Part shown: piece by piece, positions 1 to 7,436 of the stretch
Layout of the letters: each line of letters begins with the position of its first letter
Numbering within the stretch: the first letter of the stretch is position 1
Source of the DNA: Zoogloea sp041904905
GTDB taxonomy: Bacteria; Pseudomonadota; Gammaproteobacteria; Burkholderiales; Rhodocyclaceae
Length of the DNA stretch: 26,450 nt
Direction: 5' to 3'
Assembly (NCBI RefSeq): GCF_041904905.1
Contig: NZ_JAYRMI010000058.1
Coordinates: 1 to 26,450 of the forward strand
Notes under the pieces: model-generated
Databases searched by the model: none
What the model was told of the DNA's origin: nothing
The model's input: the letters and a program-made list of their open reading frames with translations, nothing else
Position numbers and translations under genes: made by a program

Positions 1-101
1 AAGCGGGCCGCCTTGGCGCGGCCCATCAAACCGGAGCGGGCGATCTCGCGCTCCGAATCGCCCTGACGCAAACGCATCAGGGCCTGGCGGTACTCGTGCA
101 T
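1..101 (-). CDS. istA: IS21-family transposase IstA, N-terminal 33 codons (partial)
   Basis: The minus-strand frame starts at the ATG at 101-99 and encodes MHEYRQALMRLRQGDSEREI followed by ARSGLMGRAKAAR before leaving the window. This is the typical beginning of IS21-family IstA, the DDE transposase that cuts and joins the element with the help of the ATPase IstB. The visible part corresponds to the start of the N-terminal helix-turn-helix region. A good ribosome site, AGGAG, lies 7 bases upstream of the ATG (109-113 on the plus strand). The catalytic domain and istB lie outside the window, so activity of this copy cannot be judged. Confidence 0.85.
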   Translation of the reverse strand, partial: MHEYRQALMRLRQGDSEREIARSGLMGRAKAAR

Positions 102-194
102 CTCGATGCTCCTGCGGGCCACCGGCTCTCTCCTGCCAAACCCGGCAGGGTAGCGGTGAGCCGCGAAAGGTCGAGACGTCCGTCAGAGTGAGGT

Positions 195-338
195 TGGCTC
201 CATTACGCCGATCCGGCGCTGGCGCCAATGTGCCGATCCGTGGGTGGCTCCATTACGCCGATCACGGGGTGGCTCCATTGTGCCGGTCACGCCCTGGCTC
301 CATTGTGCCGATCATCAAGTGGCTCCTATGTGCCGGTC
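195..338. repeat. six 19-bp IS21 terminal repeats at an exact 25-bp period
   Basis: Six copies of the unit TGGCTCCATTRYGCCGRTC (one copy has TGGCGCCAATG, one has TGGCTCCTATG) start at 195, 220, 245, 270, 295 and 320. Each is 19 bp, with a 6-bp spacer that varies in sequence. The spacing is strictly 25 bp. Repeats like these at IS21-family ends are the binding sites for the IstA transposase. The innermost copies lie about 95 bp upstream of the istA start, so they could also affect its expression. The units and their period were read directly from the sequence. Confidence 0.9.
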
Positions 339-1263
339 GGTGACACATCAGCACGAAGCCGTCCGGACGCAGCGCTTCGGGCAGCGGGGCGATGCCGCGG
401 TAGCTGGCCAGGTCGATCTCGATGGTGCGGGTGATGGCGTCGAGGGGCAGGTCGTTCTGGGCGGTGCCGAAGGGTTCCTCCAGCTCGTCGCCCAGGGCGT
501 CGAGCCCGAAGAAGGTGTAGGCCACCAGTGCGGTGAGCAGCGGCGTGGCAAGGCCCAGCGATTGCACCACGCCAAACGGCAGCAGGAAGCAGAAGAGGTA
601 GGCGGTGCGGTGCAGCAGCAGGGTGTAGGCGAAGGGCAGGGCGGTGTGGCGGATGCGCTCGCAGGCGCCCTGGATGGCGGTGAGCTGGTTGATGTGGGCG
701 GCCAGGGCGCAGTAGGTGACCGAATCGAGCCGGCCGGCCCGGCGGGCGTCGCACAGCAGGGCGGTGAGCAGGCCCAGGATGGCGTCGGGCCCGTTGTGGC
801 TGGCGGCCACCTGGGCGTGCTCGGCGGTGTCGAGCTGGGGGGCGGCGGCCGCGGCGATGGGGCGATCCCGCAGGCGGGCGGTGAGGGCCAGGGTGAAGGC
901 GGTGGCCAGGCGCAGCAGGGCGTCGCGCTGGGCGCGGCCGGCGGCGTCGGTGTCGAGGAGCGCGCTGTCGCGGGCCAGGCAGCGCATCGACACCAGCAGG
1001 TTGCCGTAGTGCTTGCGGGCCTCCCACCAGCGGTCGTAGCAGGCGTTGTTGCGGAAACCCAGGAACAGCGAGAGGGACAGCCCCAGGAAGGTGAACGGGC
1101 CGGTGGCGAAATCCGGAAAGCGCGGGCCGAGGAGTTCGGCGACGCCGGTGACCGCCGCGGCCACCAGGGTCACCAACAGCACCTGGGGCAGGATGAGGGG
1201 GATGATGGAGCCCTTCCAGATGAAGAAGAGCTCCCGCATGTGGGGGCGCGGGCGGACGATCAT
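262..1263 (-). CDS. bestrophin-family channel protein (UPF0187), 3' end altered by IS insertion
   Basis: The 333-residue frame looks like a bacterial bestrophin: an N-terminal MREL-FIWKGSI segment, a hydrophobic stretch at about residues 20-45, then FLGFRNNACYDRWWEARKHYG, the conserved bestrophin signature, and further hydrophobic segments near residues 225-260. Bestrophins form pentameric ion channels in the inner membrane, and bacterial members are about 300 residues long. Host-derived sequence ends near residue 305 (GFVLM). The last 28 or so residues are translated from the IS21 terminal repeats, and the stop codon lies in the third repeat. The loss or gain is confined to the extreme C-terminus, so a functional channel is possible. 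The start is the ATG at 1263-1261. The gene is divergent from hemA. Confidence 0.75.
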   Translation of the reverse strand: MIVRPRPHMRELFFIWKGSIIPLILPQVLLVTLVAAAVTGVAELLGPRFPDFATGPFTFLGLSLSLFLGFRNNACYDRWWEARKHYGNLLVSMRCLARDSALLDTDAAGRAQRDALLRLATAFTLALTARLRDRPIAAAAAPQLDTAEHAQVAASHNGPDAILGLLTALLCDARRAGRLDSVTYCALAAHINQLTAIQGACERIRHTALPFAYTLLLHRTAYLFCFLLPFGVVQSLGLATPLLTALVAYTFFGLDALGDELEEPFGTAQNDLPLDAITRTIEIDLASYRGIAPLPEALRPDGFVLMCHRPAHRSHLMIGTMEPGRDRHNGATP

Positions 1264-1409
1264 GGGCGGCGGGGCGGGCTTGCGTTGGGGGTGGGGCGCT
1301 ACTTTAGCGCGTCGCGGCGCCCTGCTGCACGCTGCCGGGCGGTGGCCGCGGGGCGCGCGCCATCGCTGCCGTGGCTTGAGCTGCCTCAGCTTTGCGTTAA
1401 AAGTCCGGG

Positions 1410-1418
1410 TGTTATAAT
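1410..1418 (+). promoter_or_regulatory. extended -10 promoter for hemA
   Basis: TGTTATAAT is a perfect TATAAT -10 hexamer (1413-1418) preceded by the TGn extension at 1410-1412. A weak -35 candidate, TTTGCG, lies at 1391-1396. Transcription would start near 1425, giving a leader of about 33 bases before the hemA ATG. This is the most consensus-like promoter in the window. Confidence 0.65.
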
Positions 1419-1457
1419 CGCCCGCTGAAAAATTCTGCCCGCCCCCCGGTGTTGCGC

Positions 1458-2708
1458 ATGCAACTGTTTGCCCTCGGACTCAACCATCACACTGCGCCGC
1501 TCTCGATCCGGGAGCAGGTGGCCTTTCGGCCGGAGCTGCTGGGGCAGGCGCTGTGCGATCTGGTGCGGGCAAAACCGGTGAAGGAGGCGGCGATCCTCTC
1601 CACCTGCAACCGCACCGAGCTTTACTTTGCCACCCAGCAGCCGCAGCACGCGGCCGACTGGTTTGCCGAGTACCACCGGGTGGCGCTGCAGGAGCTGTCG
1701 CCCTATCTGTATACCTTCCCCCAGCGCGACGCGGTGCGCCATGTGTTCCGCGTGGCCAGCGGGCTCGACTCGATGGTGATCGGCGAGCCGCAGATCCTCG
1801 GTCAGGTGAAGGACGCAGTGCGCCACGCCGAAGAGGCCGGCACCCTGGGCTCCACGCTGCACAAGCTGTTCCAGCGCACCTTCTCGGTGGCCAAGGAGGT
1901 GCGCTCCACCACCGCCATCGGCGCCAACATCGTGTCGATGGCGGCGGCGGCGGTGCATTTGTCCGAGCGCATCTTCGAGAGCGTGCGCGACCAGCGGGTG
2001 CTGTTCGTGGGCGCGGGCGAGATGATCGAGCTGTGCGCCGCCCACTTCGGGGGCGAGAAGCCCCGCAAGCTGACCATCGCCAACCGCACCCCGGCCCGGG
2101 CCGAGGCGCTGGCGGCGCGCTTCGGGGCCGACGTGCTGCGCCTCGATCAGGTGGGCGAGGCGCTGGCCGGCTACGACATCGTGGTGTCGTGCACCGGCAG
2201 CCCGCTGCCCATCATCGGCCTGGGCATGGTCGAGCGGGCGCTCAAGGCGCGGCGCCACCGGCCCATCGTGATGGTCGATCTGGCCGTCCCGCGGGACATC
2301 GAGCCCGAAGTCGCGGCCCTGGGCGACGTCTTCCTGTATACCGTCGACGACCTCGCCAAGGTGGTCGATTCCGGCCTCGAATCCCGCCAGCAGGCGGTGG
2401 TGGAGGCCGAGAGCATCATCGACCAGCGGGTCGATGGCTTCCTTCACTGGCTCGACACCCGCGGCACCGTGCCCACCATCCGCGCCCTGCGCGAGCACGC
2501 CGACGCGCTGCGTCAGGCCGAGGTGGAGCGGGCGCTGCGCCTGCTCGCCAGGGGCGAAGACCCGGCCAGGGTGCTCGAGGCCCTCAGCCACGGCCTCACC
2601 AACAAGCTGCTCCACGCCCCCACGCGCTTCCTCAACGATGCCGAAGGGGCGCCGGGCGACTGCGCCGAGCTGGTGCAGCGCCTGTTCAACCTCGACAAGA
2701 ACCACTAG
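1458..2708 (+). CDS. hemA: glutamyl-tRNA reductase
   Basis: HemA reduces glutamyl-tRNA(Glu) with NADPH to glutamate-1-semialdehyde, the committed step of C5-pathway tetrapyrrole synthesis. From the ATG at 1458 the product has 416 residues, beginning MQLFALGLNHHTAP. The nucleophile is Cys50 in STCNRTELY. The conserved GEPQILGQVK block follows near residue 100. The NADPH-binding segment is LFVGAGEMIELCA near residue 180, and a helical dimerisation domain ends the protein. An upstream in-frame GTG at 1449 would add only three residues; ATG 1458 fits the family N-terminus. The gene is followed after 45 bp by prfA, a common arrangement. HemA is often controlled post-translationally by haem, which the sequence cannot show. 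Confidence 0.97.
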   Translation: MQLFALGLNHHTAPLSIREQVAFRPELLGQALCDLVRAKPVKEAAILSTCNRTELYFATQQPQHAADWFAEYHRVALQELSPYLYTFPQRDAVRHVFRVASGLDSMVIGEPQILGQVKDAVRHAEEAGTLGSTLHKLFQRTFSVAKEVRSTTAIGANIVSMAAAAVHLSERIFESVRDQRVLFVGAGEMIELCAAHFGGEKPRKLTIANRTPARAEALAARFGADVLRLDQVGEALAGYDIVVSCTGSPLPIIGLGMVERALKARRHRPIVMVDLAVPRDIEPEVAALGDVFLYTVDDLAKVVDSGLESRQQAVVEAESIIDQRVDGFLHWLDTRGTVPTIRALREHADALRQAEVERALRLLARGEDPARVLEALSHGLTNKLLHAPTRFLNDAEGAPGDCAELVQRLFNLDKNH

Positions 2709-2753
2709 CCCGCCCGGGCGCCTCACCTGCCCGCCGCCGCGGGCCGAATCCCC

Positions 2754-3839
2754 ATGAAACAGCGCATCCGCGACAAGCTGGACAACCTCGCCGACCGTCT
2801 GCAGGAACTCGACCGGCTGCTCGCCACCAGCGAAGCCGCGGCGGACATGGACAACTACCGCAAGCTCACCCGCGAGCACGCCGAGATCACGCCGGTGGTG
2901 GGCCTGTACCGCGACTACTGCCAGGCCCTGGAGGACGAAGCCACCGCCCGTGAGCTGCTGGCCGACCCGGAGATGAAGGAACTCGCCGCCGCCGAACTCG
3001 ACGCGGCCCAGGCTGCCCAGGCCCGCATCGACGCCGAACTGCAGACCGCGCTCCTGCCCCGCGACCCCAACGACGAGCGCAACCTCTTCCTCGAGATCCG
3101 CGCCGGCACCGGCGGCGACGAGGCGGCGCTGTTCGCCGGCGACCTGCTGCGCATGTACACCCGCTACGCCGAAGGCCAGGGCTGGCGGGTCGAGATCATT
3201 TCGGCCAGCGATTCCGAGCTGGGCGGCTATAAGGAGGTCATCGCCCGCATCGCCGGCAACGGCGCCTACAGCAAGCTCAAGTTCGAATCCGGCGGCCACC
3301 GGGTGCAGCGCGTGCCGGCCACCGAGACCCAGGGGCGCATCCACACTTCGGCGTGCACCGTGGCGGTGATGCCCGAGGCGGACGAAGTGGGCGACGTGGA
3401 ACTCAACCCCGCCGACCTGCGCATCGACACCTTCCGCGCGTCGGGTGCCGGCGGCCAGCACATCAACAAGACCGATTCGGCGGTGCGCATCACCCACCTC
3501 CCCACCGGCATCGTGGCCGAATGCCAGGACGGGCGCTCCCAGCACCAGAACAAAGCGTCGGCCCTGCGCGTGCTGGCGGCGCGGATCAAGGACATCCAGG
3601 TGCGCGAGCAGCAGGCCAAGGAGGCCGCCACCCGCAAGAGCCTGGTGGGTAGCGGCGACCGCTCGGAGCGCATCCGCACCTACAACTACCCCCAGGGCCG
3701 GCTCACCGACCACCGCATCAACCTCACGCTGTACAAGCTGGACGCGGCGATGCAGGGCGAGCTGGGTGAGGTGATCGCAGCGCTCACCGCCGAGCACCAG
3801 GCCGAACTCCTTGCCCAGCTGGCCGACGAGCATGGCTGA
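2754..3839 (+). CDS. prfA: peptide chain release factor 1
   Basis: RF1 recognises UAA and UAG stop codons and triggers release of the finished peptide on the ribosome. The 361-residue product carries the PAT tripeptide (188-190, in QRVPATETQGRIHTSA), which is the RF1 type of stop-recognition motif and not the SPF of RF2. The catalytic GGQ is at 233-235, and its Gln is the substrate methylated by PrmC, encoded immediately downstream. The N-terminal coiled helices of domain 1 occupy roughly residues 1-100. No strong Shine-Dalgarno is seen before the ATG. The prfA and prmC genes overlap by 8 bases, which suggests translational coupling of the factor and its modifying enzyme. Confidence 0.97.
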   Translation: MKQRIRDKLDNLADRLQELDRLLATSEAAADMDNYRKLTREHAEITPVVGLYRDYCQALEDEATARELLADPEMKELAAAELDAAQAAQARIDAELQTALLPRDPNDERNLFLEIRAGTGGDEAALFAGDLLRMYTRYAEGQGWRVEIISASDSELGGYKEVIARIAGNGAYSKLKFESGGHRVQRVPATETQGRIHTSACTVAVMPEADEVGDVELNPADLRIDTFRASGAGGQHINKTDSAVRITHLPTGIVAECQDGRSQHQNKASALRVLAARIKDIQVREQQAKEAATRKSLVGSGDRSERIRTYNYPQGRLTDHRINLTLYKLDAAMQGELGEVIAALTAEHQAELLAQLADEHG

Positions 3840-4665
3840 GCTGCCCGCCACCGTCGGCGCCGCGCTGGCCGCCGCGCGGGGGCGCATCCCGGCCGGCGAG
3901 GCGCGGCTTTTCCTGCGGGCGATCCTGGGGGTGTCCGCTGCCCGGATCGCGGCGTATCCCGAAGACACCCTCACCCCCGAGCAGGCCGAACGTTTTGCCG
4001 AGCTGCTGGCGCGCCGCGCGGCCGGCGAGCCGGTGGCCTACCTGCTGGGCGTGCGGGAGTTCTACGGGCGGGATTTCCAGGTGAGTCCGGCGGTGCTCAT
4101 CCCCCGGCCCGAGACCGAGCTGATCGTCGATCTGGTGCGCGAGCGCGTGCCGGCGGGCGCTGCGCCGGCAATCCTCGATCTGGGCACCGGCAGCGGCGCG
4201 CTGGCGGTTACGCTGGCCCTCGAACTGCCGGCCGCCACGGTGACGGCCGTCGACTTCTCGTCCGCCGCGCTGGCGGTGGCGCGGGCCAACGCCGCAGCCC
4301 TGGGCGCCAGGGTACGTTTCGTTGAAAGCGACTGGTTCGCCGCGCTGGCTGCCGGCGAGCGTTTCGACGCGATCGTCGGCAACCCGCCCTACGTGGCGGA
4401 CGGCGACCCGCATCTGGCCGAAGGGGACGTGCGCTTCGAGCCGGCCAGCGCGCTGGCGTCGGGCCCGGCGGGGCTGGACGACATCGTGCGCATCGTGGAT
4501 GCGGCGCCGGCTTATCTTGCGCCCGGCGGCTGGCTGTTGCTGGAGCACGGCTACGATCAGGCCGCGGCGGTGCGCGAGCTGCTGCTGGCCGGCGGTTTTG
4601 CCCAGGTGGCGTCGGCGCGGGATCTGGCGGGGATCGAACGCATCACCCTTGGCTGCCGCCCTTGA
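3832..4665 (+). CDS. prmC: release factor glutamine methyltransferase
   Basis: PrmC methylates the Gln of the GGQ motif of release factors using S-adenosylmethionine. The 277-residue product shows the helical N-terminal release-factor-binding domain, then the SAM-binding motif LDLGTGSG (115-122). The catalytic NPPY (184-187, in IVGNPPYVAD) is diagnostic for Gln/Asn N-methyltransferases. The start was placed at ATG 3832, inside the end of prfA (ATGGCTGA overlap). A TTG at 3811 in the same frame is less likely. The prfA-prmC order is widespread and fits the substrate relationship. Confidence 0.95.
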   Translation: MAELPATVGAALAAARGRIPAGEARLFLRAILGVSAARIAAYPEDTLTPEQAERFAELLARRAAGEPVAYLLGVREFYGRDFQVSPAVLIPRPETELIVDLVRERVPAGAAPAILDLGTGSGALAVTLALELPAATVTAVDFSSAALAVARANAAALGARVRFVESDWFAALAAGERFDAIVGNPPYVADGDPHLAEGDVRFEPASALASGPAGLDDIVRIVDAAPAYLAPGGWLLLEHGYDQAAAVRELLLAGGFAQVASARDLAGIERITLGCRP

Positions 4666-4690
4666 CGTGGCCGGCGAGCGGGCCTAGACT
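4662..4690 (+). promoter_or_regulatory. sigma-70-type promoter for grxD
   Basis: A -35 box TTGACG (4662-4667, five of six consensus bases) and a -10 box TAGACT (4685-4690, four of six) are separated by exactly 17 bases. The -35 box overlaps the prmC stop codon. Transcription would begin near 4697, about 33 bases before the grxD ATG. This suggests grxD can be expressed independently of the hemA-prfA-prmC transcript. Confidence 0.6.
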
Positions 4691-4729
4691 TTTCCGACTG
4701 AATTGCTCAACTATTTTTGCGAGACCACG

Positions 4730-5038
4730 ATGGACGTCCAGAAAATCATCGACGAACAAGTCAAAAACCACTCGGTCGTGCTGTACATGAAGGGCTCGCC
4801 CTCCATGCCCCGCTGCGGCTTCTCCGCCACCGCCGTGCAGATCCTGCAGGCCTGCGGCGCGCAGGAAATCTTCGCGGTGGACGTGCTGGCCGACGAGGGC
4901 ATCCGCCAGGGCATCAAGGAATACTCCAACTGGCCCACCATCCCGCAGCTCTACATCAAGGGCGAGTTTGTCGGCGGGTCCGACATCATGCGCGAGATGT
5001 ACCAGTCGGGCGAACTCCAGCAGATGCTGGCCGCCTGA
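4730..5038 (+). CDS. grxD: monothiol glutaredoxin, Grx4/GrxD type
   Basis: This is a 102-residue monothiol glutaredoxin. In this family the protein binds a [2Fe-2S] cluster together with glutathione and acts as an iron-sulfur carrier in the cytoplasm. The single active-site cysteine lies in PRCGFSATAVQ (CGFS motif). The conserved KEYSNWPTIPQLYIKGEFVGGSDI region supplies the glutathione-binding TIPQ and GGSD elements. Length and ends match the family. The ATG at 4730 was chosen over an in-frame TTG at 4703 because MDVQKIIDEQVK is the usual N-terminus. It has its own candidate promoter and is followed by a terminator. Confidence 0.96.
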   Translation: MDVQKIIDEQVKNHSVVLYMKGSPSMPRCGFSATAVQILQACGAQEIFAVDVLADEGIRQGIKEYSNWPTIPQLYIKGEFVGGSDIMREMYQSGELQQMLAA

Positions 5039-5055
5039 GCGGGCGTGGCTCGTCA

Positions 5056-5087
5056 GTAAAAAGAGCGGCTCAGGCCGCTTTTTTTAC
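5056..5087. terminator. bidirectional rho-independent terminator
   Basis: The hairpin has a core stem AGCGGC/GCCGCT and a TCAG loop (5070-5073). The stem is extended by A-T pairs, with one G-T pair, to 14 bp between 5056 and 5087. The outer A-run and T-run make it work as a terminator in both directions: after grxD on the plus strand and after the nucleotidyltransferase gene on the minus strand. The TGA stop codon of the minus-strand gene occupies 5072-5070, inside the loop. Confidence 0.85.
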
Positions 5088-6191
5088 GTCTGCCGGCAGC
5101 TCGACCTTCTCGGTGGAGAGGGGGTGGGTTTCCTGCTTGGGCGGGAAGATGGCCTTGTGGGCCAGGTGGTAGGCCAGCAGCAGCGGCGGCATCCGCAGCC
5201 AGTGGGCGCGGATGTAGAGGCTGCGGCGGGCCAGCGGGGTGAGGGCGTCGGCGGTGCTGGGGTGCTGGGGGCGCAGCACCCGGGCGTACATGGCGTCGAG
5301 CAGCTGCTGGCCGAGGCCGCCTTCGAGGCAGCGGGTGCGGGCCTGGACGCGCTCGGGCAGCGGGGTGTCGAGCAGCCGGTGGCAGTAGCGCAGGGCGAGG
5401 CGCAGCGGGCCGGCGAGCTGGAGCTGGTCGGCCCGGTCGATCAGGTGGTCCCAGGCGGACGCATCGCGGGCGAGGTGGCGCAGCAGCAGGTCGAGATCGG
5501 TGAGGTCGCGCAGCAGGTTGTTCGGCTCGCCCTCGTGGAAGAGGTGGGAGGCGCTGTGCAGGATCAGGTCGGGCAGCGCCAGGGTGCGCACGCCGGGCAG
5601 GTCGGGTAGCGGCACCGCGGCGTCGATCAGCAGCCTGGCGTCCGGCTTGAGGCGGGCGGTGGGCGGCAGGATGGTGTGGTGCACGTCGAGGGCCGAGCCG
5701 CGGAAGACGTGGCGCATCGCCGGCAGTTCGTGCATCCACTGGCGGTAGTAGCGCTGGTCGTAGTCGTCGCCGGCGCTGCTGATCCAGCCCTTGAGCTGGA
5801 GCGCCGATTCGGCGTCGGCGAGGCGTGCCCTGGGCAGCAGGATGTCCACGTCCGAGAACAGCCGGCCCTGGGCGGCGGGCAGCCCGGCGGCCACGTAAGC
5901 CGCACCTTTCAGCAGGATCACCGGGATGCCGAAGGGTTCGAGCGCTTCGCGCAGGAAGCGGGCCTCGCGGCGGATCGCGTGGCGCTGCTCGCCGGCCATC
6001 TGGGCGCCGGAGCGCAGATGGTTGCGGGGGCGTTCGGGGACGTCGGCTTCGATACCGGCGGCCTGCAGGCGCAGGCACAGGCGGCCAAGCAGGTTGGCGT
6101 GGCGGGCCTGGCGGATCAGCAGATCCCACTGGGCGGGGCCGAGCTGGCGCACCGATGGCGGATCGCGGTAGGCCGGGAGGAGCAGGTTCAT
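5070..6191 (-). CDS. nucleotidyltransferase-fold protein of the HprK-related cassette
   Basis: The 373-residue product resembles the uncharacterised nucleotidyltransferase family pfam14907 (NTP_transf_5). The signature is LLKGAAYVAAGLP (about 93-105) followed by RLFSDVDILLP (110-120), where the paired aspartates D114 and D116 match the metal-binding DxD of the nucleotidyltransferase fold. The C-terminal part is helical and rich in Leu and His. Members near HprK-like kinases and PqqD-like proteins occur in phosphorylated lasso-peptide clusters, where their exact reaction is unsettled. The start is the ATG at 6191, which overlaps the stop of the kinase gene as ATGA. The last four residues (KKAA) are encoded by the terminator stem. 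The substrate is unknown. Confidence 0.75.
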   Translation of the reverse strand: MNLLLPAYRDPPSVRQLGPAQWDLLIRQARHANLLGRLCLRLQAAGIEADVPERPRNHLRSGAQMAGEQRHAIRREARFLREALEPFGIPVILLKGAAYVAAGLPAAQGRLFSDVDILLPRARLADAESALQLKGWISSAGDDYDQRYYRQWMHELPAMRHVFRGSALDVHHTILPPTARLKPDARLLIDAAVPLPDLPGVRTLALPDLILHSASHLFHEGEPNNLLRDLTDLDLLLRHLARDASAWDHLIDRADQLQLAGPLRLALRYCHRLLDTPLPERVQARTRCLEGGLGQQLLDAMYARVLRPQHPSTADALTPLARRSLYIRAHWLRMPPLLLAYHLAHKAIFPPKQETHPLSTEKVELPADVKKAA

Positions 6192-7105
6192 CGGGCGTCG
6201 TGTGCGGCGAGGCGGTCGAACACCGCGATGGCGTCGTCGAGGCGGCTGTACTCGAAGCTGTAGTTGCGGCAGCGGTCGATGGTGCGGCCGACGGCGTCGA
6301 AGCCGCGGGGGCCGAGGGTGTGGTAGTTCATCGCGTTGTCGGCGAGCTGCATGAAGGCGGCGCCGCTGCCCATCGGGGTGAGCACGGCGTCGGCGCCGGC
6401 GCGGTAGCGGGGCAGCACCATCCAGGCAGGCCGGGCCCAGTCGCCGACGGCTTCCACGCTGGCCTGGGTGGGCGCCATCAGGGCCACGGTGCCTTTGGAG
6501 GTGTCGCGCACCGGCTGGGTGAGGAAGGCCTCCGGCGCGTAGGCGCGGATGATGTCGATGGAGGCGTTCTTGAGATTGACCGGCCGGGCGAGGCCCATGA
6601 TCTCGCCGGTGTCCAGGCGGATCAGGGTGAGTTCGTCGGACAGCAGGCGCCAGCCCCGGTTGACCAGCGCGGCGCACAGGGTGCTCTTGCCCGAGCCGGG
6701 GGGCGCCGGCAGGATCGCGGCCCGGTCGCCCCGGGCGACGGCGGCGGCGTGGATCACCAGGATGTGGTGGCAGTAGGCGGTGACGCACCAGTTGAGCCCC
6801 CACTCGAGCATCGGCAGGGCCTGGGCGCGGGGCAGTGGGGTGAAGGGCTCGACGGCGTCGACCACGAAGCGGGCCTGGGGCCTGGCCCAGCGGCGCAGGC
6901 CGTGCCCAGGCTGGACGCCGACGTGGAAGTCGGTGAAGTCGTCGCGGTCGACCAGCGGGTGGTGGGCGTAGAGCCGGGCGAGTTCGTCGGCGATCTCGGG
7001 GATGCCGCTCTGGAGCCGGCAGTTGAACGGGCCGGCGGCGAGCCGGATGCCGTCGCCCGTCAGCCGCTTGCGGAACTCGGCGGGGGACAGGTCACGGATT
7101 CTCAA
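6188..7105 (-). CDS. HPr kinase-related kinase (HprK-related kinase A type)
   Basis: The 305-residue protein has an HPr-kinase-like fold signature. IHAAAVARGDRAAILPAPP leads into the P-loop APPGSGKST (134-142). A conserved LLSDEL (D157, E158) follows, as in HprK, where the Asp assists phosphotransfer. The product lacks the full HprK N-terminal domain and sits in no PTS context. It fits the HprK-related kinase A family, which occurs with PqqD-like and nucleotidyltransferase partners. By analogy with lasso-peptide kinases it could phosphorylate a Ser of a peptide or protein; this is inference. The start is a TTG at 7105, overlapping the end of the PqqD-like gene by 14 bases, with no better start upstream. 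Its own end overlaps the next gene by 4 bases. Confidence 0.75.
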   Translation of the reverse strand: MRIRDLSPAEFRKRLTGDGIRLAAGPFNCRLQSGIPEIADELARLYAHHPLVDRDDFTDFHVGVQPGHGLRRWARPQARFVVDAVEPFTPLPRAQALPMLEWGLNWCVTAYCHHILVIHAAAVARGDRAAILPAPPGSGKSTLCAALVNRGWRLLSDELTLIRLDTGEIMGLARPVNLKNASIDIIRAYAPEAFLTQPVRDTSKGTVALMAPTQASVEAVGDWARPAWMVLPRYRAGADAVLTPMGSGAAFMQLADNAMNYHTLGPRGFDAVGRTIDRCRNYSFEYSRLDDAIAVFDRLAAHDAR

Positions 7106-7424
7106 GGGGCGGGCTCGATTGGGGCCGGATCAGGCGTGCGCCGAGCAGCGCCTCCAGGGCGACCGCCACGAAGGGGCGGCAGGCGTCGGGGGCGGTGTCG
7201 GGTTCTTCATTCAGCACCGCGGCCACAAGGTCGTCGGCGCTCAGACCGTCGCCGGGCTGGAACAGGCGCTCGAGGACGAAGCGGGTGAGCGGTGCGAGGA
7301 GCAGGGTTTCGCCGGCGGATGGGTCGTAGCGGACCCACCCTTCGTCGACTTCTTTCCAGCGTACTTCGGCCAGGCCCTCGAGCAGGGTTTCTGCGGCGAT
7401 GTAGCGGGCTCCGGCCTGAAGCAA
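7092..7424 (-). CDS. PqqD-like peptide carrier (RRE type)
   Basis: This is a 110-residue protein with the PqqD-like pattern: a WVRYDPSAGETLLLAPLTRFVLERL core (residues 30-54), then an acidic helix ending in ALLGARLIRP. PqqD-like domains are winged-helix RiPP recognition elements that hold the leader of a peptide substrate for a partner enzyme. Here the neighbours are an HprK-related kinase and a nucleotidyltransferase, matching the HPr-rel-A-type systems. The start is a TTG at 7424, 12 bases after the stop of the exported-protein gene. No Met or better codon exists upstream in frame, and no clear Shine-Dalgarno is seen, so the start is only moderately certain. Confidence 0.7.
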   Translation of the reverse strand: MLQAGARYIAAETLLEGLAEVRWKEVDEGWVRYDPSAGETLLLAPLTRFVLERLFQPGDGLSADDLVAAVLNEEPDTAPDACRPFVAVALEALLGARLIRPQSSPPLENP

Positions 7425-7436
7425 GACGTGCGGGGA

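Larger units (their letters stand above)
1..347 (-). mobile_element. IS21-family insertion sequence, left end (partial)
   Basis: This is one end of an IS21-family element and continues off the left edge of the window. Two things show it: the start of an IstA-like transposase on the minus strand, and a run of multiple terminal repeats between that start and the outer tip, which is the hallmark end structure of this family. The outer tip lies at about 345-347, where the minus strand begins TGTGTCACC or TGTCACC; IS21 ends usually begin with TG, so the exact base is uncertain. The other end, and therefore the target duplication, is not visible. The insertion lies at the extreme 3' end of the bestrophin-like gene. 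Confidence 0.85.

Noticed and set aside
1386..3974. 862-residue minus-strand open frame across hemA and prfA
   Set aside because: It is antisense to two certain genes and rich in Gly, Val, His and Leu runs typical of shadow frames in GC-rich DNA, with no recognised motif.
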